From: Takakia lepidozioides
Taxonomy: Eukaryota > Streptophyta > Takakiopsida > Takakiales > Takakiaceae
DNA length: 64,000 bases
Direction of reading: 5' to 3'
Assembly (NCBI GenBank): GCA_030704615.1
Contig: CM060731.1
Span: 52,452,001 to 52,516,000 of the forward strand
Below, one piece after another: positions 48,001 through 61,019 of this stretch. Numbering within the stretch: position 1 is the stretch's first letter; each line of letters begins with the position of its first letter. Below the pieces are notes generated by a model. The model saw only the letters and a list, made by a program, of their open reading frames with translations. It was not told the DNA's origin and did no database searches. Both the position numbers and the translations under genes were made by a program.

Positions 48001-51000
48001 AACCCAGATATGCTGCACTTCAGCATCCTTCCATACCACAAGGTCTGAATCCATGTGCCACTTTCTTTGAAATGTTCAAGAGCTGAGTCTCTCTGTGTTG
48101 CTGGCCTGAACTTACACCAGGTTGCAACTTACAAACTCGATCTAAAAGAACTTCATGTATCTCCCCTTGCTGTACTGAACTTACGATCTGGAGGGCTTAC
48201 ATCACCCCAAAGAAATTGTTGTGGGTTGTGACATGCACAGCTATGGGAGAATTTCTTTGCCAACCTGAAGTTTGTGGTGCTTGATGAGGCTCATACTTAC
48301 CGTGGTGTGTTTGGGAGCCATGTTGTAAGCTATCTTCTACAGACATTTACTATGCTGTCTTTTCCTTGCCATGACGAGTATATCGCCTTCTCCTTACTAG
48401 GTAAACATGGTACATGTATTTTTGTATGTCTGTATTCTTTAAGCTATCTTCAGTTGGTTGGTTCACATAAAGGCCTTCTCTAGATTTCATCATCCTTGGT
48501 TGTAATTATTGTGGAGTGGCTTGAATGTTATGCCAGGGTTGCATTTTGCGCCGACTGCTGCGAATTGCCCGTCATTATGGATCAGAGCCCATGTTCATAT
48601 GCTGTTCAGCAACCATCGGTAATCCAAAGGTGGGTGTCCAACAGTTTAATACAATGTAGGACTGTGTTTGTGGGGAAATGAGAAGGAAACAAGAAGAAAG
48701 ATATGTGTTACGTCTGTACAAGGCCCAAAGGACACAAGTTTGAAAGAGAGACAAAGCTAAGGGGTTATCTCAACACAACCACCTAAGGTCAAACTGCTGG
48801 AGTTCTGAAGTTGTAGTTCAGGTGAACGAAGATATTGTAGGGGAAGAATGAGATGTTTAGTGTGCTCAATGACGTTCTGATCCTACTCCACAAGCCAGTT
48901 CTGATAGGTAAGGTAGACTGCACTCATTTGCCTGTGATTGAGCGCTAAAAGAGGTGTTCTGAGAAGACATATAGATAAGGGTTATGCAGGTCCTTGTGAG
49001 AGAGAGAGAGAACTTAGAAGCAAGGAGCTTCCTACTGTCAATGAAATCCTGAACGTTTGTCGACAGTAGTGCACAAACATAAATGCCTCATCAGCAGTCT
49101 GTAGCCTCATGATACACACAGGAAAAATCGAGATGGTGCTCTATCCCACTTCTTGCATGGTGCAAGCTGGGGGGATCTTATCCTCAGGCAGGATGTTGTC
49201 TATTCACTTTGATTGATATATTGAGATGCAGCCAGCTGACTCTGGAGCTCCCTAGACCCCTGCTGATATGGTGAACATTGTGGATGCTACTATGGCATCA
49301 GGATGTGGTTCTTACTGATAGCTAGGAAATTATGATTGGAGTTTTAGGTGAGCAGACGCATTGGACCCCAGGCCTTTATCACAATGGTCTGTGAAGGTCC
49401 TTTTCGATGAGTCGGAAAGAAGGGACGAATGTTTCCTCTGATGAGGAAGAAATGTACTGCGTGATGAGAGTAGTAAGAAGACAGAAGGACTGTATTACGT
49501 TGCCTAAAGAAAATGCTGGAGGAGAAACTGCCTGCCCTATGATTTTATGGTTTGTGCAGGATCATGTGAAGAGGCTGACAACAGTGGATGTAGAAGTCAT
49601 TCATGGAAGTGGGGCACCAACTGGGGAGAAGTATGTTGTGTGTTGGCAGCCCCCTCTCAAGGATGGGAAACGACGGAGTGCATACAGAGAGTCTGTCAAG
49701 ATTGTGGTATGTTGGTGAACAGTCCCCAACTTGCTACCTGTAACACACTCCAAAGAAGACTGTTTGTGTGTTTCTACTTTGATTGTACCTCTCATCGCCA
49801 CTCACATCAGAGAAACGCATGTCATCATTTATGGTGGGTACATGTGCAGCTTTGGGGAGCCTCTTGTTGTTATTCCTTGGGAGGCCACTTTGTGGTATTC
49901 AGGTGCTAGATTCTTCAGGTCTCACTGATAGCTCCATTTGGCAGAGCTACCACACTTCTGTTTCTTTCTTTCTACATTGACGCCTTGGAAGTCTACACCT
50001 TGGATGGAGGACCAACACAATCAGATCTCCTCTATGCGGATGATGTTGCCCTTTTGGCACAATCTCCTATCTTCCTACAACGCCATCTCGACATCTTGGA
50101 ACAGTTCTCCAATGACTATGGGTTGCAAGTCAACCTTACAAAAACCAAGATCATGGTTTTCAATGGGCAGGCCGACCGCAGATTCTTCCTCAACAATCGG
50201 GAGGTGGAGATAGTCAAATCCTACCGATATCTGGGGCTGGTTTCCACTCCCCCAAATTCCACTTTGCAGCCACTGCCCTGGACAGATTGACAAAAGGCAA
50301 GGCAGCCTCCATCTGCCTTCAGGCCAAATGCAAGCAGATACACCTGCGCCACCCACCGACCAAGAAGTGGCTGTTTGATAGCGTAGTCACCCCAAATGCC
50401 ACTTTTGGTTGTGAATTTTGGGCACCTACAGTCCCAGTTTCCTGCTGGGAACACAATCTGGAACCATTGCAGTCATCTTTCCTCCAAGCAATGCTTGGCG
50501 CCAGAGGCACAACTCCATCGCACATATTTGAATGCAGAATTCGCCTGTGTGCCACTCCAAACTGAGGCCCTCTTCCGGCTTACAATTTTCCTACATAGGT
50601 TACAATGCCTTCCCCCCAAGGGGCTTGTGGCCAGGGCCCTCAATACATCTAAGAGACTCAAAAATGCAGGCTTCAAACAATCCTGGTATGCCCGTGTGGA
50701 TACCTTTTTTGAACGCCATGGACTCTCTATAGCTTCACTTTTGCCAGTGAACCCAGAAGAGGTGGAAATCACATCCAGGCATGACCGCAACCAACTCATT
50801 AGAAAGGAGCTCATGGAGTTACATGTCAGGAGAACTTGGAAGTTACACAACCTCACAACAAAGCTCCATTTCTATCGAGAAACATTCTTGGTTCTCCGGG
50901 ATGATAGAATCTTGCGGCCCAATTACCTTTCGGCCTCTTTATCTCCTTCTCTCCTGAGGGCTTTGGGGCGGTTCAGGGTGGGCTCCCACAACCTACGGAT

Positions 51001-54000
51001 AGAGACTGGCAGATGGGAAAACCTGCAGCAGGAGGACCGCCTATGTCCTGCTTGCACAGGGCGCACTTCTTCTTCTATTGCCCCCTATACTATGAGTTCC
51101 GTGGGAGATTCCATTGTCTATTCCGTGGAACCCGATCTCTCACTGAAGTCTTCCACTATGAGGATCAGAAATGTTTGGCAGCCTACCTGCACGAGGCATT
51201 CACCCTTAGACAATCACTCGAACAATAGTTCTTTTCTCTGACTCTGGTTTTCCTATTTTCTCTCATGTTCTTCCTTCCATTTGTCCCATAAGCTCTATGA
51301 GCTTTCCGCGGACGTTATAAAGCACCATTTCATTTCATTTCATTTCCCCTCAAACCCCTGTGCAGCTAAAGGGCCAAAAGCACCTTGCCTATTAACCTGT
51401 AGTATTTTTTTCTTATCCATCAATCCGCACTGTAGCCAGCAGACTTAGAAACTGATGTAAGTGGGGAGGGTTCTGTGGGGCCACACGCAGGTGGCATTGG
51501 TGAAGGCAGGTCTTCATATTCTAGTGTTTGTGGAAGCTCGCAAGTTGGCTGAAATTATCTGCAATTTGGTCCGTGGGAAACTAGCCAAAATTGTAAGGAA
51601 AGGTTCTGTGCCTGTGCCCATGGCTGTACCTCAGTTTGTATCTCCACATGCTTTGTTGCATGCAATTTGATTCTGCATTAGTCTCCAGATTGATGAGCAG
51701 CTCATTTCCTTTCCTTGTGAAGTTGTTGTAGGAACCTCAAAGCAAGTGTGCAGGCTTGCAGGCTTTGAGAGTCAGAGCCCATATAGCTTTTGTTTAGTTT
51801 ATCTTTGCAGCAGGACCTGGTATGTGTCCATTGAGATGACACTAACTCTGGCTGGAGTGGGAATCTGGCTACAGAATCGGCATGATTTAGTAGAGAGGGT
51901 TAACAGCTACAGGGCTGGCTACACTCCCGAGGAGAGACTAGCACTGGAAAAAGTGCGCCTACAGAACTTTTCTGGGGTTGGACCTTGTGGTTATGTAGTT
52001 CCCTCTTCTCTATACTTTCTGCAGACTGTATATGGGCAGATGAGGCAAAAACGTGCTTGTTTATTTGAGGCATTCCTAGGGTCATTTGTACAGTCGAAGT
52101 TTACAAAGAGCAAGTTAACTGCTTCCGCGAACTTTATTGTTGCCTTTTAGGAGGTAGATATCAAGAATTTAGCTTCCCTTTGTGATTTTATTACTGTTTT
52201 CAGATCAGATGTAGTATTCTTCCAGTCACCAAGGAAAACATGGATGTTACCTCTTTAATGACGTAGTGCTGCATAAATGTACTGTTCAAAAATATGGAAA
52301 TTTCAACTCAAAATTCTCGTATCTATATGGGAATATGTTATTGTCATGCACAGTAGGTGAAGGATGTGGAGATGTAACATTTGTGAAGGGCCCTGTTGAG
52401 AAAATCTATTATACGTATGATATTGAAATGACAGGCAACCTAAATTTCCTGTGGTCCAAATGCAGCGCCTGCAGTGTGGAGAGATACGAGCACTCATAAC
52501 AACGCGAGCTTTGGAGCTTGGAATTGATGTAAGTGGCAACAACTGTTCCACACGAACACTTGGAAAAACGAACCAATTTCCAACACCGGTCATTAGTTAG
52601 GATGTCCCCTTCATCACATGTTCAAGCTTTTAAGTTCCAGCCTTTTTCTTAGTAGCAAGCAGCATGACACCTTTGACTGAAGAATGGTCTCGATGTCTGT
52701 TTGTTTCTCACAGATGCTGTACTGAATTGCCTCATTCAGCATTAGCGGGAGCCTTAAATTTTATGTGTTCTGCAGACTTAGACTGCTGTTAAGTATTAAG
52801 TTAGGTGACGGAAATAGGCAGGAGAAGAAATGAAATGGTACTTTATTATGTCCGTGGAAAGCTCAAAGAGCTTAAGGGACAAGAGGAAATGAAATGAAAT
52901 GGTACTTTATAACGTCCGCGGAAAGCTCATAGAGCTTATGGGACAAGATGGAAGAAAAAAAAACATGAGAGAGGAGGAAACAAAACCAGAGCCAAAACTA
53001 AAACTATTGCTCGAGGGATTGTCTAAGGGGGTGAAGGCCTCGTGCAGGTAAGTTGCAAAGCATTTCTGATCCTCACAGTGGAAGACTGCAGTGAGAAATT
53101 GAATTCCACGGAATAGACAGTGGAATCTCCCACGGATCTCGTAGTATAGAGGGCAATAGAAGTGTTCTTCAGTTTCAATTTCCCTGTTGCGCCCTGTGCA
53201 AGCTGGACATAGGCGGTCCTGCCGTTGCAGGTTTTCCCATCTGCCAGTCTTTATCTGGAAATGAAATGCAATGGTACTTTATAACGTCTGCGGAAAGAGA
53301 GAGGGGCCACAAGTGGCCCAAAAGCAACTATAGCTCAAGGGATTGTCTAAGAGTCAAAGCTTCGTGCAGGTCAGATGCCAAGTATTTCTGATTCTCGTAA
53401 TGGAAGACCTCCGTGAAATGAAATGAAATGGTACTTTATAACGTCCACGGAAAGCGCAAAGAGCTTATGGGACAAAAGAAAGGAACAAGTAAGGAGAGAA
53501 ACTCTATACCATGCAAGGAAAGCTCCAAGACAAAAGAAAGAAATACTACTGTACTAGGACACTTACAAAACGCACCAGATGGGAGTGCCTCATGCAGCAC
53601 ACTTGGGTCCTCAAAGCTGAAGGCCTCTGCCAAACACTGGAAGTTGTGAAAGAGACTCTTGTATCTTACCACCTCTTGTGTCCTTGTAGGTTGGCGAGTT
53701 GGATGCGACAGTCCATGTGGGGCTACCAAATACCATGTGCAGCCTCTGGCAGCAGGTAGAGGAGAACAGATTTCAATTTCCAGACCGTCCTTGGCATTTC
53801 TATGATGGGTTAATTTTATTCAAGTAGCTGCAGGGATAGGTAAAATCTAGGTTGTGGGTTGTTTCTAACTGTGACATGCTGGTCACAGGCAGGACGGGCC
53901 GGTCGCCGACAAGGGGCATCATTGGCAGTTATAGTAGGACAAGAAAGGCCAATGGATATGTACTACATGAACAACCCCCAGAAGGTTTGTTGTTTGTTCC

Positions 54001-57000
54001 ATATCTTCTCAGTGGGACGACTCTAGATGGAGCTTTTCATCAATTCCTTCATGTCTAGGTTCTCCCCTTATCACTGAAGCTTTCGACGCAAGGCTTGAAT
54101 TGGTGGCTTGTTGGCTCTGGTGGCAGCTGTTTGAGAGGGATGTGGAGCAGGCATTTTGTAACCCTTGCAATTCACAACTGCTGCGCCTACAGCTCCCTTG
54201 TGCTGCCCAAGAGCTTCCTTTATGTGGTATGTCTCTACTCAGGACACCAAAATAACAGGAGAACTAATGAGTTGAAACACCTGTCATTAAAAAACATATC
54301 TTCAAATGAGCTGGTAGTTCTGGTTAGATTGAACATCTGTAAGAACACGAGCATTGCTTATCACTATTGTTTATTTTCTTTGTTGGCTGTAAGATAGATG
54401 AAGACAAGGAATATTTTGGGGAGAATTTTGAGGAGTCCCGAGACAACCTGGCGACAGAAGCAATCCTTAAGTATAAACTGGGACCCAAAGGGCAGAGTTT
54501 ATATGAATATCGGTATGAGAACAACCCTGCTGGTGACTTCTCTATCCGAGGAACCTCTGCTAACTATTTTCAGGTGCGTTGATCCATGAGACAGTGTCAA
54601 GCATAGGTTACTGAAAGAAAGAGCATGTCAATAGATGCAACAGGAGGGCTTGAAATGCCTGGAAAAGTGCAAGAACCATTCAGCTATTTTATACAACAAC
54701 ATAGTTGCTCTTTGTGCTCTCTCCCTTTTTCCTTCATATCCTTTACAGCCTCCATAATAGCCAAAGAAAGAAATCTTAAGGTGGCCACAGAGAGCCATGG
54801 GACCCATCTGACCAGGCAGAGTGCCCCTTCTACATAGAACAGTAAACATATGGACAGATAGGCTGTGACACAGTACTGTAATGTCACTACATGATATCCA
54901 TCAATATACCATGTATCTGTACATCAGTGCACCAAAGTTGTGTATTGTGGACAACGGCACAGAGACCGTTCGAGTATGTTTTGTTGCATAACTCTCACAA
55001 ACCAACCATGATGTCTGCATGACTCTCACAAACCATATCATGATGTCTGCAGCTGTTAACAGAGAAAAAACAGCTGGTGGAGGAAGTCGATGGGAAAATG
55101 GCCCTGAGAATGCTATTTGAAGGGGCAATCTACCCTCACCTACGGGACACCTACAGGGTCTGTTGGATTTCTTGTTTTTCACCTGATCACAACTGGAAGT
55201 GAATTAGTCCATGCTGTGGAAAATGAAAGTGGGTGATATGGTCTTCAAGTGCCTGATGGCAGACGGAGAGACACTGTGAGATGCAGTAGAACACTACTTC
55301 CTTAGATTCAACCCTTTGCAACCTTGAAACCCTTGAAACTGACTGCGCTGCGTATATCAATGTAGTCCTGCTCTGGGTCCATGAAGAGTATGTGTTTAAG
55401 ATGAATGGGTACGCTTGAATGGGTACGCTTGGCTATAGCTCAGGACAACATCATACAACTAGTGGCATCCAAATATACCATTACCACTCAAGGGCAACAA
55501 TCGTTTTGAATGATTTGAGGATGTCATGATATATGTGCAACTAATTCTGCTGTTTTCATGGGATGTCGTCAGATAGTGAAATTGGATATCAAGAAGAAAC
55601 AAGCTATGGGGACGTTGTGTGATGTCCATCATACTACTGGTATGTCATACTGCTCCACAAAATGGGGGAGAGAGGGAAGGAAACAGATGGGGGGTGAGAC
55701 CAACAGAAATTGTGTGACAGGGGTCGATAAATGGGCGAATTACAACATCTCAGTAATGTCTGTTTGCAACCTTTTGCACCTTAAAATCTGACTAGTGTCC
55801 GATATTACCAATTTCAGTACTATCCCACTACTGAATGCAATTTCTCCAACTAGTTTAAACTAGGGTATGTTCACTGTAGTGGTGAAGGAGAAGACGACGG
55901 TGGTGATATTGGAGGAAATATGTGCACGCACGGTGAAGGCAACTCGAGTACATCTTGGCAAGGTAGTCTTCCCTCAGCCCACTGTTTGCTAGTGAACTTC
56001 CCAGGAGATGGACGAGTTGGCTCTCGGTGACTATAGCAGCAGGTCTCTTACTACGGATGTTTGCATTCAAAATCAGCAAAATAATGTAGTTTATCATAGG
56101 GTAATCCCCAGACTTGAAATTGTAATCAGATTCATATTGCTGTAACAGTTTGAGAACTTGATGGATGGTCTGCAGCTTCAAGTGAAAGAGCAGGTGGTGG
56201 GCTACTCTGAGCACGATTTACTTAAAAACAAGATCAGCCAGAATTTTCCTCTGGACCTCCCCCCCTCGGAGTTTGGCACGATTGGACTGGTAGATCAATC
56301 TGGTCTCAGCTGTGTAGGAATGGAAACTGCAATGGCAATGAGGACAGCTTTTGAGGAACATACATTCTGTCTTTCTAGTGGTGAATGCTATAGAATGATG
56401 TAGCCAGTAGATTGGTCTAAATATGACCTACTAACTAGGGTGGAATTTTCTTCTGCAGTGGTGGGACATACCTGGGGAAGCGCTGCAGCGACTGCACAAC
56501 AAGGCCTATGATGTTCTTCTTGTGTTGAGGCGTGTGGTCCTTGCTCTCCTTCCGTCTATGATCATGAGTATGTTTCTGTGTTCCTCAAGTGCAGGGGCAA
56601 GAGAATCTGAAGTTGTTTGTAGACCAGGCTTCTCTAGCTCTGTTCATTCCTGCATTCCTTGTTTGATTTAGATGACACAGCCTGCTTTGCATGTTTCATG
56701 TATCCTGGTCAGGTGATCCAACAGACATGATTGGGTTGGAGACGTTGACACACGAGCAGACTCAACTTCCCCAGGTGCGGTCACGTGCACATCTAAAGAA
56801 ACAACTGCTGTTTTAGGCTTGTGGATAGTAGGGGACCATTGGGTGCGGGACCCATGCAAACTAGGTGAAGTCTTCATGCCTTGGATGCCTCAGGTGTCTT
56901 CATGCCATGGGAGGGATTGATAATCATTTAGATTGAGTGCTGATTCAAGAGCTTGCATTGAACTCAAACTCAAGATCCTGAATGTTGAGTTTGGCACTCT

Positions 57001-58151
57001 ACAGGTTATAAATATTATATATGTGGCTGTAGGTGTATTACCATACTGTAGAGACCAGAACTTCGTCAGGTTTTGCTAATCGAGTCCTAGTTGCTCTTAG
57101 TTACCCACTTTTTCACTTTGGATTACAGATATTTGTCTATGATGCATACCCAGGGGGCATCGGCCTTGCAGAGCAGGTATGTGAAGTGGCGATAGCTCCA
57201 TTCTCTCCTTTCTAATCCCAGAAGCTGCTCAGTAGTGTGGTTTCAGCTTCAAAACCTTCAACTGGTATTTGTGACGATGTTAGTATCTGTCGATTTCTTC
57301 CATGTAGGGGTCAAAGTTTTTACCAAGTTTCTGTGATTCTTCAATGACTCAGATTTTGGAGTGTATGAACCTCCTTTTAACCTCCATAAATGTTGATTTG
57401 TCAGACTCCACATCAGCTTGGAGTAATATGCATCTATTACTCATACATGGTAGTGCTTCTGCAGCTTTACCTACTTAACTGCAAATGCTCTAGGGGACCC
57501 AAGCACAAAAGTTGTGTCCCTTCAGAGTAATTGCGTTGATCAAGTTAAGGAATCGAATGTCTCTCTACCCCTCCTGCCCCACCTGGTTACTCTTGTCTCC
57601 CCCATTGTGAATGTCCTTGCCAGTTCTCTTCAATCGTGAATTGGAAGTATTGTGCAGCAAAACAAAGTGGTTTTTTAAACTGTTCGGAGCCCAATTTTCT
57701 GTTCCCCTGTCCTGTGCAGACATACAACGAGATTGAGGCAGCATGGCAGAGAGCTCTGTGTGTGATGTGTGCTTGTGACTGCCCCTTTGGCTGCCCTGCT
57801 TGTACCCAGGTATTGTCCGCTCTGCCCTCTCTGATGGAATGTAGGAGCTCCGTCTGAAAGACGATTGATTCGAACTATCTCCAATCCTTTTCTCTGGCCA
57901 AGTGTAGGAGGTGCACTCAAGGTTCTCTGTTTCCCTTGTTCAAGAATTCTTGCAGGGTGTGCTCCATGTTTTTGTAATTCCCTAATTGTCCATTGGCTCT
58001 GAATTTGGTGTGAAAGAGCGTGCACGACAACGACGAGGAGGACAGAGCTAGCAGCATCAAGCATGAGAGCATAAAATTGCTAGAGGCCTTGCTAGGCATA
58101 CACCAAACGACTGTAGACCCCTCGCCCAGTGGTACCCTGGGGAAGGTGTAG
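42011..58151 (+). CDS. HRQ1: HRQ1-type RecQ-like DNA helicase with DUF1998
   Basis: About 28 exons. A possible first exon, 42011-42076 ([17 protein letters not shown]), joins 43003-44840 in phase; otherwise the start is ATG 43009 (MSRKRKAAG). Further exons include 45258-45323, 45482-45599, 45971-46030, 46653-46683, 47767-47821, 47989-48042, 48241-48324, 48537-48618, 49560-49706, 51491-51592, 51875-~51976, 52466-52528, 53690-53755, 53889-53984, 54127-54226, 54398-54573, 55053-55157, 57129-57176 and 57720-57809; stop at 58149. Motifs: LYAHQAEAL, Walker [58 protein letters not shown], then the Zn-binding [16 protein letters not shown]. It unwinds DNA 3'-5' in repair. The first ~600 residues are a plant-style disordered basic extension. 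One or two small exons (near 47.0-47.7 and 48.7-49.5 kb) were not found. Confidence 0.87.
42735..42835 (-). mobile_element. LINE 3' fragment, antisense to helicase
   Basis: Shares GTGAGAGATTGA, AATAGACA..ATCTCCCACGGATCTC and TCTTCA..TTCTGATTTCCCT with the other copies at 46.3 and 53.1 kb. Old and diverged. Confidence 0.5.
46264..46530 (-). mobile_element. LINE 3' fragment, antisense to helicase
   Basis: Reverse complement of the end of the 50-51.3 kb LINE (CTCAAGGGATTGTCTAAGG, GCCTCGTGCAGGTAAGCTGC, TTCCACGGAATAGACAGTGG, GGTTTTCCCATCT). Lies in a helicase intron. Confidence 0.8.
48662..49041 (+). repeat. Dispersed repeat copy, inverted relative to 58.5 kb
   Basis: From CTGTGTTTGTGGGGAAATGA through GTTACGTCTGTACAAGGCCC and GTTATGCAGGTCCTTGTG to AAGCAAGGAGCTTCCTACTG. 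Its reverse complement is at 58484-58816. Element type unknown; no coding frame. Confidence 0.85.
49930..51350 (+). mobile_element. LINE (non-LTR retrotransposon), 5'-truncated
   Basis: Frame from about 49950 reads [16 protein letters not shown] and [16 protein letters not shown]: the reverse-transcriptase YADD box. Next is [14 protein letters not shown], then after a frameshift near 50245 the thumb/post-RT region ([24 protein letters not shown]). The final part ([29 protein letters not shown]) is the Cys-containing end typical of plant and invertebrate LINE ORF2. The 3' end is a tandem CATTT tail (about 51328-51348) preceded by GCTTTCCGCGGACGTTATAA. The endonuclease half is missing, so it is 5'-truncated and dead. 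It sits in a helicase intron in the same orientation as the gene; the 3' fragments at 42.7, 46.3 and 52.8-53.5 kb are the same family, reversed. Confidence 0.85.
52831..53480 (-). mobile_element. Cluster of LINE 3' fragments, antisense
   Basis: GAAATGAAATGGTACTTTAT followed by TGTCCGYGGAAAGCTCA starts at about 52827, 52889, 53261 and 53416: four 3' ends of the same LINE, all reversed relative to the gene and to the 50-51 kb copy. The second runs to about 53255 (down to the CTGCCAGTC segment). This points to nested or repeated insertions into the same A/T-rich tail. Confidence 0.8.
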
Positions 58152-58483
58152 TCTTCTATACACACACAAGAGACTATGGAAATTCGAAATGGGTTGGCAT
58201 ACTCCTTTCAGATTTGGTTATGCTAACACTTCTTATAATCACATTTAATTAGTACAAAATTAGTCAAACGTGACATGAAGCCCAACAGGCAGGCCAATCC
58301 AAATACACTATCAATGCACATTGAACATCTCACATTTTTTAAGCCTCTCTTATTGATGCTGCCTGTCAAAAAAATGAATAGTAGAATGTGAGAATTTGGG
58401 ACATACTGTGGAGTACAGAGTCTACAGACTCTCGATCAGGCATTTATGTTTGTGCATGACTGTAGATGACTGTTTAGGCTCTC

Positions 58484-58816
58484 TGATGACAGTACCAAGC
58501 TCCTTGCTTCTTAATTCTCTCTCTCACACAAGGACCTGCATAACCCTTACCTGTGAGTGCAGTCTCCCTTACCTATCAGAATTGGCTTGTGGAGTAGCAT
58601 CAGAAAGTCATTTGGCACATTAAACATCTCTTTCTTCCCCTACAAATGTTCGTTCACATGACAAACTACAACTTCAGATCTCCAGCAGTTTGCAGGTGGT
58701 TTTGTCAAGATAACCCCTTGGCTTTGTCTCTCTTTTGAACTTGTGTCCTTTGGGCCTTGTACAGACGTAACACATTTCTTTCTTCTTGTTTCTTTCTCAT
58801 TTCCCCACAAACACAG
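58484..58816 (-). repeat. Dispersed repeat copy, inverted relative to 48.7 kb
   Basis: Reverse complement of 48662-49041; about 50 bp shorter because of internal deletions. Lies about 330 bp beyond the helicase stop codon. Confidence 0.85.
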
Positions 58817-60540
58817 TAGCATGCAGCAGCAAACTCAAGCCCTGTGAATTGGTAATCCTTGAAATTGACACTGTTTGAACGAACAAGACAAAGCCACCAG
58901 CATCAAGGACGGAATGCCAACCAACGCACACCCCAATAAAGCCCTCTCCCTACTGTGCTCGGTTGTGGCTCCGGTTGTCTTTCAATAAAGCTCAGCAGGG
59001 TCGTGTCACCATTTTGACCCTTTCATCCGTCACCAAAGCTGGGCCTCTTTTCTGCAGAGATGCAGCCACAAAACGCTCACTCTGTTGTGAGTTTGCACAG
59101 TGGCTTGCAATGCGCCGCATCTGCACAGCCGCCTTCATCACAGATGTCTTTTAGGGCTGGAGCAGATCTGAGAGCATGCTTAGACGTTGGGTTGTCTTAC
59201 TTTGCTTAAGCGATCAAAATATTTCGCGGTTGTATGTTCTTTCCCTTCAGATTGGGTTACGTTCGTTTCGTTTCTAGATATGGTTCACCTAGATAAAGCA
59301 GTGGGTTTACAATCTGTGGGCTGTCTGTAACATTCGGTATTCACTCAAGGTGGTTGTGTTTTATGGAGAGAGCTTTTTGTGTTCATCGCAGGGCGTTGTT
59401 TACTCATTATAGGCTGGAGTATCACCACCATGATACACCGGTTGCTATTCTCTCTGGGTCAGTCAGATGTCATTTCGTAACAGAGCGATATGGTGATGGG
59501 GATGACATCGTGAGGCTCGATCACCTATAGTACTACAAGACGCATATTATATAGTGTACAGACTAGGAGGCTTCGACCTCTTTATGTATTTTTATTGATT
59601 ATTTCTTGTTGTCTCAGCTGTTGCTAATGACAGCTGCATCAGCACCCTCGGTTTGCTTCCCACGGTCCTCTATATGTTGGTGTGGTGGGATGCCATTTCT
59701 GGGTGCTCAAAGGGATCCCTCTGTTCAGTGGGGCTATGGAAGTCATCCTCTTGCCTGCAGTATTCTCTTGCTGGCAGAACATGATTTGCATTGACAATAC
59801 CCTCAGTATCGATCTTAAGTAGTTATCATTGTTTATTTGGGTCTCGGAAGTGGCCTTGGGAAGTTTCCGCCTGTCAGTCTTTTGTAAGTCTTCGACCCAA
59901 GTACGCCTGTTGGGGTTTTGATTTGGTGCTGTCAGTGAACTCTCGAGCTGGCGGAATTAGTTTGAGCTTATTGGATTGCAGGCCACGGATGATTGAACAC
60001 CTGACAATGGCTGACTATGGATGATGCCACAGCTTGTCTATTCTGAGGCCTGCATCCGTGTGACCTTTTTCCCCTAGATCTACTCGTCCTAAATGTCAAG
60101 AAAAATCTTCAGGATTGCCAATGACGATGCTCTTATGTTGTTGACAGAGAAGGATAAGCTTCCGTGTGCTGATTATTGATTGTCACTACCACTGAGGCAA
60201 TCCTCCCGGCAATTGACACTTCGACCCTAGGAAATGCCTTCAGTGCCAAAACCAGTGAGTAGTTACTTAAGAAGGGGCTGTGTGAGTGGGCAATGGCATG
60301 ATTGGTCTGTTGGATAAAGTTGCCAGAGGGCCTATGATGGGTTGATACTTCATACATAAGTTGAGAAAATTGTCTGTGAGAATCATCTACCACTGAGGCT
60401 CCTCATCTTTTTCCATCTTGAGATGGAGAAGTAGTCATAGTCTTGATAGTTGTCTGCTGTTTGGAATTGTTTCTGGATGGACACCTTGGAGTTGGGATAA
60501 CAGTCCTGCAATCTTTCCGAAAAGGAGTAGTTGGGTTCAT
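58817..60540. other. Gap without a supported gene
   Basis: Short frames only. AT-balanced unique sequence, possibly an old retroelement leading into the RT-like remnant at 60.57 kb. Confidence 0.35.
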
Positions 60541-60660
60541 CAATTTCGGGGAAACAGGCCCAGTGTTGTTATAGGTGCATGAGAAGAATAGCAAGCCTAA
60601 AATCTGTGCTGATTACAGGAAGTTGGGTATACTGATTTATGCGGCTGATAAGGGACGCAG
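60540..60660 (+). pseudogene. Possible Ty3/Gypsy reverse-transcriptase remnant
   Basis: GPVLL, a stop, then VHEKNSKPKICADYRKLG resembles the RT entry segment (SPVV.V.KKxG..R.CVDYR.LN). There is a stop between the two parts and nothing recognisable around it. Weak, based on one short match. Confidence 0.3.
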
Positions 60661-61019
60661 AGCCGCACTGATGCTGGTTCTCACTTCTTAGCTCAAGAGT
60701 CATCCCAACAACTCTGTAACTCCTCCTGTCCCAAGCAAAGTCTCAAATCGCCCGCACACCCACTCTACTTCGCTTATATATCCCAACGAGCTGTGGACAG
60801 GAGTGTTTTAAGTTTCCAACTCCTCAACACATCGATCGATACTCTTGAATACCGGTGCTAGGCACAGATGGAAAGATATTCCAAGGTTTCCTAAGCTTTG
60901 TAGGAAAAGTGGATGGATGGCAAAGCAGGTTGAAGCACCCGAATAGCGAAAGCCAAGAAGTAGGTTTTTGATAGCTATGAAATCATGCCGAGTTCACTTA
61001 GTGATACCGAATTGGGCAA

